Assembly: GCA_020226215.1 (NCBI GenBank)
Contig: CM035233.1
Span: forward strand, 50,057,751 to 50,121,750
Source of the DNA: Sindora glabra
Lineage: Eukaryota; Streptophyta; Magnoliopsida; Fabales; Fabaceae
Reading direction: 5' to 3'
DNA: 64,000 nt
Below are positions 12,500 to 23,083 of this stretch, in pieces (within the stretch, counting starts at the first letter, position 1; each line of letters opens with the position of its first letter). The notes under the pieces were generated by a model that was not told where the DNA came from, did not search any database, and was given only the letters and a program-made list of their open reading frames with translations. The position numbers and the translations under genes were made by a program.

Positions 12500-14399
12500 G
12501 AAAAAGAGTGGGATTTTGATAATTGAATTCAAAGGTGGCGGCTTTTGTGTGAAATTTGATTAGGGTTAAGAAGGTCACCATTGAGGTGTCCTTTTGCTCT
12601 TGGAGTGAAAACCGAAGCACAAGCCTATAAAATGGAGTGCTTATCCACGTAAAAGCCGACAACTTTCAGAAGGGTCCAGATGGCCCACTAAGGAGAAACG
12701 CCTCTCGGATAGGATTTCTATTATATTTATTTAATTTTAATTTTATTTATGTTGATATAACTAAACTAATATAATATTATTATTTAAATGTGATTAACTG
12801 ACCACATCTAATTTACATATATATTTCCTCTACATATAAAACAATTTAAAATTTTCATTTTTAAAGCCTTTTCTTTTAAGCTTTCGTTTGAATAAAAATA
12901 TTTTTCATAAAATATAATTGTCCAATATTAAAATAAAAATATTTTATTTATTTAATATTAAATATAAAAAATTAAAAAATATTTAAAAAAATTATTTTCT
13001 TTTATCACTACATATCTTTTTGTAATCACAAATATAAATAATATGCCATTCATTCAACAATATATATAGATATATACAAATGATATTTTTTTCATGAAAA
13101 ATGTTTTTGACATAAAATGGAAATAAAAATAATTTGAATTCCTATAAATTTTAATGAAATTATGTGGTTTTTCCTCTAATTTCAAAATCTATATAGAAAT
13201 ATCTTGAAATTAAAAAAAGATCACATTTAAATTTAATTTGAAATCTTTCATCAATAAAATAATAAGAGAAGATGACAAATAATTCAAATTAAATAATATA
13301 AGGCATTTTAAGTATTTTACAATAAAATATGTTTTAACTAAATCCAGTCAATTAAAGAATCATTAAAATTCAATTTTTTCATTAGCCATAATTTAGTTAT
13401 TTGAACTTAAATAAAGAATATTTTTAACACAAAAGACCTTGAAATATCACATTTTTAGATTCAAGTTGTATAGTTATTTTTTACCATTTTGCAACAAAAA
13501 TCCAAATTTGAATTAATGATTTTTTCATTATTCCAAATTAGAATATTAGGATATATGTTTTTGTCTGAGAATTCCAATATTCGGCAAATCTCGATATTCA
13601 TGCTTGGACTCCAAATAATCCGAAACCAAGTTGGATTAGATTTTTTGTTTTCAGGAAGCAAAACTCTTACAATAATATTTTTTTTTTATTTACAAGACTC
13701 AAATTCAAAATCTGATTGAACTTCTGATCAGTTGAACAAAATTTCCTTTGAAAAAAATCTTGATTCCTAAGTGCTACTTTTTATTTTAGTACTCATTAAA
13801 ACGGGGATGAGTAACAGCCAAGCTAACAAATTATTCTTCTTTTGATTTTCCATTTGATAATTCTGTAACAACTTGATAGAGAATCGAGGCTTCCACAGCT
13901 AAAGGTAAGATTGCTATTTTGTTTTGCTACTTTAATATTTTAATATATTTTTTAAAATTAATATTTTAATAATAGTTGCAAGCGCCATATTCTAGAGGAA
14001 AAAGAGAGAGCGCAATAAGAGTGTCGGTTGCTTGCTGGAGTTGGAAATAAATTGAAAATGACAGGAAAAAAGAAAGCTAAAGAAGCCTTCGCCGTGTCTT
14101 ACAACAGTCCATAAGTTGGTAGCTTTAATTAAACGTTTCCGCTTTCGTCCTTCCCCAATTTCAGAAGACAATTATATTACTTCTTCCAATCTTTTTCTAT
14201 AACAAGAATGATAATTAATTAATATACATATAATTTAATTTTTGTATTCAAATTCAAATATTGATAAAATAATTAAGATAATATCAAATATTATTGTTCC
14301 ACCATTAAAAATACCGATTATCTACAAAATAAATCGTTGATTCAATAAAAATTATTAATATAAAATATTTCATTTATTAATAAATAAATAGAGGAAATT
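12500..14399. other. AT-rich intergenic DNA
   Basis: This is upstream DNA of the minus-strand gene followed by AT-rich sequence. The small ORFs near 13460-13720 overlap on opposite strands and have no recognisable domain. The left edge of the plastid mosaic is at about 14400. Confidence 0.55.
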
Positions 14400-14466
14400 A
14401 GAAGATTAAGGAACCCACGGATATTGGCAAAACTACAATTATTGTTAACTAAGGGAAAAAAATCAT
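14400..14466 (-). pseudogene. ndhD: ndhD 5' fragment (plastid origin)
   Basis: Encodes the first residues of the plastid NADH dehydrogenase-like subunit 4. Reading from 14466, the homology is interrupted by small indels and by a TGG-to-TAG change; LTIIVVLP then matches the native N-terminus. Similarity is lost at about 14400, which marks the NUPT edge. Confidence 0.7.
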
Positions 14467-14492
14467 GATAAAAATAAGATATACTTGGGCCA

Positions 14493-14547
14493 AAAAACCC
14501 ATGCTCAAAACATAAAAATAAAAAAGTTGTTTTGAGCATGGGTTTTT
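14493..14547. terminator. Plastid psaC-ndhD intergenic stem-loop
   Basis: A perfect 20-bp inverted repeat (14493-14512 and 14528-14547) with a 15-nt loop. The left arm is aaaaacccatgctcaaaaca. It sits just after the psaC stop, where plastid transcripts carry a 3' stem-loop. In the nucleus it is a relic, but the arms are still perfectly paired. Confidence 0.7.
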
Positions 14548-14593
14548 GTCAGTAAAAAAATGTATTCGTGTGGGATTTTTTGAAATGTATCAA

Positions 14594-14839
14594 TCAATAA
14601 GGTAGACCCATGCTTCTAGTTATTTCATGCCATAAATAAACTCGAACACTTAAGAAATCTGTTGGACAAGTAGATTCACATCTTTTACAGCCGACACAAT
14701 CCTCTGTTCTTGGAGTAGAAGCAATTTGCTTAGCTTTACATCTGTCCCAAGGTATCATTTCTAATACATCTGTCGGACAAGCTTGGACACATTGAGTACA
14801 TCCTATACAAGTATCATAAATCTTTACTGAATGTGACAT
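14594..14839 (-). pseudogene. psaC: psaC copy (plastid origin), uninterrupted but altered
   Basis: psaC encodes the 81-residue photosystem I subunit that binds the two 4Fe-4S clusters FA and FB. This copy is full length (81 codons plus stop), starts MSHSVKIYD and keeps both CxxCxxCxxxCP motifs ([12 protein letters not shown] and [12 protein letters not shown]). Several positions differ from the usual sequence: VQA for VRA, DRC for DGC, ESTC for ESAC, and GLPY at the end. An 81-residue protein conserved across plants should not vary that much, so I read it as an unselected nuclear copy. Upstream is ycf2 sequence rather than ndhE, so it has no native leader. Confidence 0.9.
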
Positions 14840-15600
14840 TGGGTAGGGAAATCCTAATTCATTGGGCCTTTCGATACAATCCAATAAAAAGCCCTAAGGG
14901 CGTCATATTCTAGGAGCCCAAACTATGTGATTGAATAAATCCTCCTCTATCTGTTGCGGGTCGAGGACTCCTTCCCCTTCTTCAAACTCCGATTCATATT
15001 TTTTATAGAGAAATCTCTGATCAACGATAGAACAAGATCCATTTTGAATCCTATTTAAGGGATTCCTTGGTTCGGGCCGAAGAAGCAATGTCACTCGATC
15101 ATTATCAAACTGACTGCAATTTTTTTCTATCCCTGAGGATCCCATCAGAACTCCTTCTACTTCTAATAGGTCATGAACTAGATCAGAACTATTCTCAACG
15201 AGTCCATAAGAAGTGATCCCATTTTTTTCATCAGGTCCAAAGACCAAAGATCTTGAGCGATCGATCCGGCAGAATAACTCAAAAGATAAAGAAGTATCGT
15301 TAATTTCTTCATACTCGTTCCAAGTTCGAAGTACCATTTGTACAAATAAGAATCCCCTTCGTTACATGATTTCTTCTTCATATAGATAGATATAGGATCT
15401 ATGGAGCAATTACTTAGAAGTACATTTTGTGAAACAACCCTTCTTGTTTGATAGAAAAGGATCCCATGATCTTGAACCGATTTTACCTTGGATCGCAAAT
15501 CCCAAGTTTGTCTATAAAGAGCAGATCAAATTATATTAGTTTCTATAATGGATTTCTTTTGTATAATACTAATCGATAGGGCCTCATTGGCAAGTGATAC
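14840..15600 (-). pseudogene. ycf2: ycf2 fragment, C-terminal part (plastid origin)
   Basis: Ycf2 is a very large, FtsH-like plastid protein of the chloroplast import-motor complex. Recognisable blocks are [57 protein letters not shown] and [18 protein letters not shown]. The segment ends [13 protein letters not shown] and joins psaC directly. A frameshift at about 15230 and two stops at former Trp codons (WAPRI*RP*GF, 14895-14915) disable it. The upstream end near 15600 is blurred. Confidence 0.9.
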
Positions 15601-15642
15601 AAGATTATTTTATCGAAAAATGAGAATGTTCTAAGCATTCCA

Positions 15643-16040
15643 TTAGTTATGTATGAACGTTCCAACAAAAATACTTGCATGCATCAAAAACCCCACGTTC
15701 AGCGGGGTAAATGCATTAAAAAGGGACAAATTTTAGCGAACAGTGCTGCTACTGTTGGTGGCGAACTCACTTTGGGGAAAAGCATATTAGTAGCTTATAT
15801 GCTGTAGGAAGGTTACAATTCTAAAGATGCTGTACTCATTAGTGAACGTCTGGTCTATGAAGATATTTATACTTCTTTTCATATACGGAAATATGAAATT
15901 TAGACCCATGTGACAAGCTATGGTCCTGAAAGAATCACTAATGAAATACCACACCTAGAAGCCCATTTACTCCGAAATTTAGAAAAAAATGGAATTGTGA
16001 TGCTGGGATCTTGGGTAGAGACGGGAGATATTTTAGTGGG
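15643..16040 (+). pseudogene. rpoB: rpoB fragment (plastid origin)
   Basis: Part of the beta subunit of the plastid-encoded RNA polymerase. [50 protein letters not shown] and [10 protein letters not shown] are clear. There are in-frame stops near 15805 (a former Trp) and 15900 (a former Gln). Homology stops after GDILVG, where ycf2 sequence begins. The fragment covers about 130 residues of a protein of roughly 1070. Confidence 0.9.
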
Positions 16041-16642
16041 TGATCGATTCTTTGTTGGGATCCTTCCTTTCTTCAAATCGAACGAACAGAGATAGAATCA
16101 GAGCGATTCCTTAAATGCCTTTCTCGATATTCCTTAATGTCCCGGCTATTCACAGAATGTGAGAAGCAGATGAATAATCATCTGCTTCCGGAAGAAATCG
16201 AAGAATTTCTTGAGAATCCTACAAGATTCATTCATTCTTTTTTCTCTGACAGATGGTCAAAACTTTATCTGGGTTCAAATCCTACTGAGAAATCCACTAG
16301 AGATCATAAATTATTGAAGAAAGAACAAGATGTTTCTTTTGTTCTTTCCAGGCGATCGAAAAATAAAGAAATAGTTAATATATTCAAGATAATTATGTAT
16401 TTACAAAATACTGTCTCAATTCATCCTATTTCATCAGATTTAGGATGTGATATGGTTCCGAAGGATGAACTGGACAGTTCCAATAAGATTTCATTTTTGA
16501 ACAAAAATCCATTTTTTAATTTATTTCATCTATTCCATGATCGGAACAGAGGGGATACACATTACATCACGATTTTGAATTAGAAGAGAGGTTTCAAGAA
16601 ATGGTAGATCTATTCACTCTATCAATAACCGAGCCAGATCTG
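16041..16642 (+). pseudogene. ycf2: ycf2 fragment, N-terminal part (plastid origin)
   Basis: A second, non-overlapping piece of ycf2, on the opposite strand to the one at 14840-15600. It starts within the SILWDPSFLQ block and continues [28 protein letters not shown]-like, [20 protein letters not shown] and [17 protein letters not shown] small frameshift near 16565 leads to a stop, after which [19 protein letters not shown] resumes. It then joins petL. Confidence 0.9.
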
Positions 16643-16825
16643 GTATGTTATTTCGATTTTCTACTAGTGGCTTTAACTATAACCTCGGCTCTATTTATTG
16701 GGCTGAGCAAGATAAGACTTATTTGATTTGAAATGAATTGGAAATTTTTTTAATGAACAATTTATAAAAAGAAATCTTTCTGGGGTATTCCATATATTCT
16801 ATAGTTCTTTATCATGTTAATTTCC
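16643..16825 (+). pseudogene. petL: petL 3' part and petL-petG spacer (plastid origin)
   Basis: petL encodes a 31-residue cytochrome b6f subunit. The tail [22 protein letters not shown] plus stop (to 16725) matches its single transmembrane helix. The Met and first residues are replaced by the ycf2 junction. The following 100 bp look like the native downstream spacer. Confidence 0.8.
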
Positions 16826-16983
16826 AATTCTCTTTGGAGAGCACAGTACGATGAAAGTTGTAAGCTGTGTTTGGGGGGGAGTTATTGTCTATCGTTGACC
16901 TCTATGGTAGAATCAGTCGGGGGCCTGAGAGGCGGTGGTTAACCCTGTGGTGGATGTCAGCGGTTCGAGTCCGCTTATCTCCA
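16826..16983 (+). pseudogene. trnA-UGC: trnA-UGC 3' exon with group II intron end (plastid origin)
   Basis: 16949-16983 is the 35-nt 3' exon of plastid tRNA-Ala (ggttcgagtccgcttatctc is its T-arm and acceptor strand), with one change (ggtgg for ggcgg). 16826-16948 is the 3' end of its group II intron. The 5' exon and anticodon arm are absent, so no tRNA can be made. The left boundary is approximate. Confidence 0.85.
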
Positions 16984-17104
16984 ACTCGTGAACTTAGCCG
17001 ATACAAAGTTATATGATAGCACCCAATTTTTTCGATTCGGCTGTTTGATCTATGATTTCTCATTCATGGACGTTGATAAGATCCTTCCATTTAGCAGCAC
17101 TTAT
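16984..17104 (+). other. trnA-rrn23 spacer (plastid origin)
   Basis: Contiguous with the trnA exon as in plastids. It contains cgtgaacttagccgataca and ggacgttgataagatcc, and stops just before the start of rrn23. AT-rich nuclear DNA begins after cagcac. Confidence 0.8.
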
Positions 17105-18600
17105 GTATAATTTTTCCCTTTTTTGTGAAAATATACAGGATCCTAGGGTATAACTTATAATCTTGGGTTGTTGGGGTGGCTCTAGGCTTAGCCACCGCTC
17201 ATATTCTAAATTATGGCAGAAAACATGTCCTTTTCCTTGTTACCAGACACACTTTTGCTGTTGTTTGAAATTGAACATGACCATTCAGAAAGGAAACTCT
17301 TGCTAATACTAAGGTATTTACATCTATCCATTACATCCATTAAAGATAGAGTATACAAGATTAGACTATTGATAGACATCTTGATAATATATAAATTTTA
17401 TGCATCAATTTGTAAAATTATCAAAATTATTTTAATTAATTGTAATGAAAAAGATCAATTCATAAATTTGAGGTGATAATTTTATTCATGATACAATACC
17501 TTAATATGAATGTAATATGTTTTATAGGAGTTTGCATTGTAAACAAGTCAACTTATATAATACAAATAATAATTATCTCAAAATTAAATGGATTAACACA
17601 TCAATTAATTTAAGATTTTATATTAAAATTTTAAAAATATTATTTAAAAATAATTAATAATTAAGTTAAAAATAGTTATATTATATATATAACATAAAGA
17701 TAAAATTTATGTTTAAGTAAAATGAAATTTCAATAAAGTGTTTAATTAATAATTAAACATATTTTTAATGTAAAATAATAAGTAATTAAATTTGATAAAC
17801 GAGCTTGTAATATAAATTTTGCTAATTGAAATTATTAAACATGTTACATGAATTAACTTTATGTGATATGATTATTATTTATATTGGATTCAATTGAATT
17901 TATATGAATTGTTACTCATTTTTTATATGACTAACATGATATGTAAAAACAAATTATCACTCCTATCATAAACTAAGTAAATACAATTGTAATCAATAAT
18001 TATATGAATTTATTTAATTTTTCACAAAATCATAGTTCCATAAGTCCTTATTAAATTTAGTCTATAGCAATTACATTGAAATAACAGAAATTACAAATAA
18101 AGGATTGTGAATAATAAACAAGCATAAAAAATAATAAAATAGACTAAAATTAATCCAAAAAAATATGACTTTAACGAGTGATGATATGCTGTACAACCCC
18201 CTAATAAAGTTGTTTAATGGGTCGGACCGTTCCATAAATTTAGCTGGCCTATAAATTCAAGGCCTTAGCCCATAGTTCGTTCCTATTTAGTCCAAAGGTA
18301 ACTGAACCGCCCGCAGACTTTTTCCATTGTTTTTTAATTTTAAAACATTTTAACTTTGTAAACTTTTAAATAATAATTTTTTTTAAAATGATTCAAAATA
18401 ACACATATTCATTCATAAATAGATTACAACATATTTAATAGTTTATATAATCTTAAAAATATTATACATATATAAATAAATCATGAAATATTCATAAAAT
18501 AAAAATATATTCTCATATAATTCATAATACAGTTTTACATAATTAAAAATAAAAGAGAAACATAATTTTATTTCAAATAAAAATTTAAACTTATATATAA
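17105..18600. other. AT-rich intergenic DNA
   Basis: No recognisable gene; the 87-codon ORF at 17213 is AT-driven. 18210-18320 is GC-richer, with words such as gggtcggaccgtt and tagctggcct that recall hAT terminal regions, but I could not pair two ends. Confidence 0.4.
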
Positions 18601-18659
18601 AAAAAAAAATCAATCGGTCCAACTTGGTCTATGCGAATCAAGCGATAATCGACCTACAT

Positions 18660-18930
18660 TCAAGCATCTCCAATTTAAGGGGAAGACTACGGTATCTTTA
18701 TAATAATCCTGGGTTTGAAACCCAGGACACGTGGCGGAATGCCATTCGGCCATCAAGACTACTAACGCTAGTAGTCTATTTAGGGTCAAGACTACTAACG
18801 TTAGTAGTCTATTTACCAGGGGCGACACTTCAAGGGTCAAGACTACTAACGCCAGTAGTCTATTTAACAGTGGCCTGGGTTCCAAAACCCAGGGGGCACC
18901 GTAGAATCCCCCCCAATTTAAAGACCCAAG
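18660..18930. repeat. GC-rich cluster of nested palindromes
   Basis: Three 30-bp units at 18753-18782, 18786-18815 and 18837-18866 each contain a self-complementary core: gactactaacgctagtagtc, gactactaacgttagtagtc (a perfect 20-bp palindrome, 18790-18809) and gactactaacgccagtagtc. They are flanked by two more palindromes, cctgggtttgaaacccagg (18708-18726, perfect) and cctgggttccaaaacccagg (18874-18893). Outer arms around 18670-18695 and 18898-18918 are weakly complementary as well (ggggaagactacggt against accgtagaatcccc). The whole block could fold back on itself. It may be a foldback or MITE-like element. It has ORFs of about 115 codons on both strands, caused by the stop-free palindromes. 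Confidence 0.75.
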
Positions 18931-18983
18931 TTCACAGAATCTCACGGACATGGCCACAGTCTCTTTGAATGAAACGTGTCATT

Positions 18984-19002
18984 TTCTTCTTCTTCTTCTT
19001 CC
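18984..19002 (+). repeat. TTC microsatellite
   Basis: About six perfect TTC units. Confidence 0.85.
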
Positions 19003-19004
19003 AT

Positions 19005-21205
19005 AACTTCATTTTTCCTCATAAACTAAAACCTTTTTTTTTCTTTTTCACTTTTACAATTTCATTTTATTACTTTCAAAATTTTATATATAGATATAAC
19101 ATAATATATCTTATTTTTATAATAAAAATATTAAGATTTAATTTTTAAATTTTATTTTTGTTTTTATTTTTATTATTTTCAAATTATCGTACTACTTCTC
19201 TTCTCTTTTTATTTACTCCAATACCCCCATTAAATTATATATATTATTTTTATCTTATAATTGCATTTTTTTCATATTAACACATGTTTTATATAATTTA
19301 AAAGTCAATATTATTTAGTAACATAAATATAACATGATATATTTTATTTTTATGATAAGAATATTTTAAATAAGTTAAAATTTTAATCTAATTAAATTAT
19401 TTAATTACATATTGTAATTTAATTTTTATATTACTTTACAAATCAATCACTATATTGCCATTTTTATTTGTTCTATGACATACTTTTTTTCTCTTTTTTC
19501 ATATTTACTCTTATTATTTATAATTCATATACTAATATTATTAAGGGGCATATATTTTATTTTTGTTATAAAAATAATTTAAATAAGTCAAAAGATTTAA
19601 TTTTATTAAATTACTTGGTTATATGTCTTATTTTTTAATTCTTATATTACTTTATAATTCAACTTTTGCTACCTTTTTTATTATTTTCTTCGTTGTATTT
19701 TTTTATATTATTTAAATGTTATCCATTCATCTATTTCATGTAACTAAATGAGGGTTTCAGTTCTCCCTTACACGAGACCTATGTCACCTTCTTCCCCTAC
19801 AATTTCATTTTCCCGCATAAACCAAAGCCTCTTTTTTTTATTTTTTTTCTATTTTCATTTTTACATATATTTATCTACATTTTATTACTTTCAAAATTTT
19901 ACATACGTCGCTTTTACAATTTCATTTTATTGCTTTCAAATTTTTAAATATAATATATTTTATTTTTACCATAAAAATATTTCAAATAAGCTAAAGATTT
20001 AAATTTCAATTTTATTTTTATTATTTTTAAATTATTGTACAATTTCTCTTTTTCTATTTACTCTATTACTATATTTAATTATATACATATTTTTTATCTT
20101 ATAATTGTATTTTTTTTATATTCACTCGTATTATTTGTAATATAAATGTCAATAACACTTAGTAATATAGACATAATATAATATTTTTTTATGATAAAAA
20201 TATTTTAAATAAGTAAAATTTTAATTTAATAAAATTATTTAATTACATATTTCAATTTTTGTATTACTTTATAACTTAGTTACCATTCTATCATTTTTTA
20301 TTTGCTTCATGACATACGTTTCTTCTTCACTTTTTTCATATTCGCTCTTATTATTTATTATTTATACACTAATATCATTAAGAAATATATATATAGATAT
20401 ATTCCATTTTTATTATAAAAATAATTTAATAAAATTCGATTCTATTGGATTATTTAGATACATATTATATTTTTTAATTCTTACATCACTTTATAGTTCA
20501 ACCTTTGTTTTCTTTCTTTTTATTTACTCCATTATATATTTTTCTTTTTTTTCTCAAGTCCATTATTATTGTTTACAATTTAGACACTAATGTCAAAAGG
20601 TAGAATAAATATAATACTATATATTTAATTTTTATTATAATTATATTTTAAATAAATTAAATTTTTAACATAAAAATTATTAATAAAAATTAATATATAT
20701 TCCACTATTTAATAAAAATTTTGTAAATTAAATTCAAATATATTTATTTAAATTTTATTACTATTTTTTGTATTAATGTCAATTTTTAAGTATTATATTT
20801 AAAATCAAATATACGTCAATTAGAGTTTAATTAATACTTTTCATTTCATGTCCTATTTCACTCTCTACATTCTTTCATATCTTTTATCATGTTTGTTCCT
20901 AATATTTATAATTATAATGTTAATATTACTAATTAATGTAGATATAATATAATATATTTTATTTTCACTAAAAATTATTTCAAATAATTTAATTTAATTA
21001 GAATATTTAAGTATATATTCTATTTTTAGCTCTTCTTTTTATTTGCTCTATTTTATATTTTTCTTTTTCTTTTCGTATTCACTCTTATTATTTATTGCTC
21101 AAATCTCAATATCATTAAAAAATATATATTATATTATATATTTTATTTTTGTTATAAATCTCTTTAAATAAATTAAAATTTTTAATTTAATTGAATCACT
21201 TAATT
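19005..21205. repeat. Degenerate AT-rich repeat array
   Basis: A unit of roughly 250-300 bp recurs with heavy divergence. Its landmarks are a pyrimidine-rich segment (ttctctttttatttactc), tcactcttattatttataattc, an aatattattaag-like segment, ttttatttttattataaaaata, aaataagttaaaatttaattta and ttatattactttacaattc. Copies are visible near 19190, 19500, 20040, 20330, 20540, 20870 and 21060. A further copy lies at 24060-24450. The F/Y-rich ORFs at 19748 and 20309 fall in this array and are not genes. Confidence 0.55.
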
Positions 21206-21275
21206 AAATGTTATAGTTTTAACTTATATATTACTTTACAAAATGTTATAGTTTTAACTTATATATTACTTTACA
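21206..21275 (+). repeat. Exact 35-bp tandem duplication
   Basis: 21206-21240 and 21241-21275 are identical (aaatgttatagttttaactt and onward). Perfect identity within an otherwise decayed array points to a recent slippage or unequal-exchange event. Confidence 0.9.
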
Positions 21276-21420
21276 ATTAACCCATGAACCAATCCAACTT
21301 GCCTTATCCCATGGATCCGCAAGGATTTGAATTTCTAGATTTGAGCTTGTTTTAAATTGTAGCTTAAATGGATTAGTTTGTACAGATCACAATTTGGACG
21401 AATTTGACCTATATAGATAC

Positions 21421-22107
21421 TAGATCTATTAAAATGGGCTAATCTAACTTTATCAAACTAATCTAATAGATAAAAATTATATGTTGAGTCAGTTTCAAGT
21501 TGAACTACTTTTTTACCAGGTCAAGTCCAGATCAGGTTGTTACATATCAATCTCAAATTGACATTTATTAGGTGAGTTTTATAATTCATTATATTTTATT
21601 ATTATTATTATTATCATATGAATTAATTATTTATTATTAATTTTATATCATTAATTAAATAAAATCTATTATTATTAAATATAATTATATTTTATTATTA
21701 TCACTTAAATTTTTTATAAAAGGATGAAATTAAAATAAATTTATTGAGAAAATTGAAATAAAATTATATATTTTTTAAATTTTGAATAAATTAAATATGA
21801 ATTATTTTAAAAAATAAAGTAAGAAATTTTTTAAATATTAATGTAGTTTTGTTCCTAATTTCTTAAGAGATATTAGTAACTTTTTAATATATTAAAATTT
21901 TATCACCTTTAGTACATGAAAGAAATATTGACTAAAAATAATTTCATCATTCGTAAAAATTATTTATAAAAAATATATTTAATTTAAATAAGTCAAGTTT
22001 AAATTTGGAGTATAATAAGACTTATAACTAAAATAACATATTGAAAATTTTAGGTCATTAATTAGTGGTGAGAAATTTTAAATTTTAGATTAAAAATCCT
22101 TCCTATG

Positions 22108-22180
<73 letters not shown>

Positions 22181-23075
22181 ATAATTGCTCTTATTATTAT
22201 AAAATGTAATTATATTTTATTATTATAACTTAAAAATTATTATTATTGTTGTTATTTAATAGAATTAAAAATAATAAAAAATAAATTAAGACATAATAAC
22301 TTTTAATGTGAAAAATTCCTATTAAGAAGGGTAAAAATCATGAGACTTAATTCAGAAAAATTTTACTATTAAATAAAATGAGTACAAATAAATATCTATT
22401 TTAGTGGGTCATGTATATTATATATGAAAATAAATATATATTGATCAATTCTAAAGCATTATATATAAAAATAAATATATTTAATAATTTATATATTATT
22501 AAATATATATAAATAAAATAATTATATAAATAATATATTAATAAAAATAATTATATTAATTTATATATAATAATAAATAAATAATAATGTGTTATATTAT
22601 ATATATGTATATAATATATTTAAAATTAATATCAAAATTATTTATTTAATTTTTTAAATAATTTTAATTTTTAACCTAAAATAAATAATTCAAATTTTAG
22701 TATAATTATTTATTTTGATAAACTTATATAATATATATTGATAATATTAAATATATAAATTTATTACTTTTAATATTTAAAATTATTTAATATTGCTCAT
22801 ATATATAATTTTAATATTATATATATAAAAGTATAATTTTAATATATCAAAATTATTATTTTAATATATGTAATAATTAAATATATAATAATAAATTAAT
22901 TATTTATTATTTACTACTATTATCAAATTAATAAGCTAACCCAATAATTTAACAAGTTAACACTTACTAATCTTAGTCTTTTACCAAGTTGGCTAATTAG
23001 TCCTAATTCCAACCTAGGCAAAATTATACTAGTTTCAAGTGAACTCATTAAACCCAATCCATTTTAATGCCTCCA
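21421..23075 (-). mobile_element. Internally deleted, non-autonomous hAT element
   Basis: 1,655 bp. The left end tagatctattaaaatgggct closely matches the inverted right end of the hAT at 57911-62412 (tagatttgtaaaaatgggtt). The right end, inverted, is tggaggcattaaaatgg. 21421-22400 matches the reverse complement of 61520-62412, and 22560-23075 matches the reverse complement of 57911-58800. The 2.7-kb transposase part is missing. Flanking octamers atagatac (21413-21420) and acaaacac (23076-23083) differ only by three transitions, so they look like a decayed 8-bp hAT duplication. It contains an ATT/TA microsatellite. Strand is given relative to the transposase-bearing copy. Confidence 0.8.
22107..22172 (+). 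repeat. ATT and TA microsatellite
   Basis: About eight ATT units run into about twenty TA units, inside the non-autonomous hAT element. Confidence 0.95.
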
Positions 23076-23083
23076 ACAAACAC

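Larger units (their letters stand above)
14400..17104. other. Mosaic nuclear plastid DNA insertion (NUPT cluster)
   Basis: About 2.7 kb made only of plastid sequence but in a non-plastid order. ndhD 5' end, psaC and ycf2 C-terminal part lie on the minus strand. rpoB, ycf2 N-terminal part, petL plus downstream spacer, and the trnA-UGC 3' end plus its spacer towards rrn23 lie on the plus strand. In plastids these come from the small single-copy region, the inverted repeat and two sites in the large single-copy region. Joins lie at about 14839/14840, 15600-15643, 16040/16041, 16642 and 16826. The pieces carry many substitutions and stops, so the insertion is not recent. Confidence 0.9.

Noticed and set aside
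14594..14839. A functional nuclear psaC
   Set aside because: Several missense changes in a highly conserved protein, no transit peptide and no promoter; surrounding plastid pieces are broken.
16949..16983. A functional tRNA-Ala gene
   Set aside because: Only the 3' exon and intron end are present; the 5' half and anticodon are missing.
18210..18320. Possible further hAT terminus
   Set aside because: Word-level resemblance only; no partner end or duplication could be paired.
18753..18866. CRISPR-like palindromic repeats
   Set aside because: Only three units with unequal, non-unique spacing in a plant nuclear sequence; no leader or cas genes.
18610..18968. ORFs of about 115 codons on both strands over the palindrome cluster
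   Set aside because: The palindromic units lack stops on both strands, and the predicted proteins are only reflections of the repeat.
19748..20590. F/Y-rich ORFs of 84 and 93 codons
   Set aside because: They lie in the degenerate AT-rich repeat array and reflect composition only.
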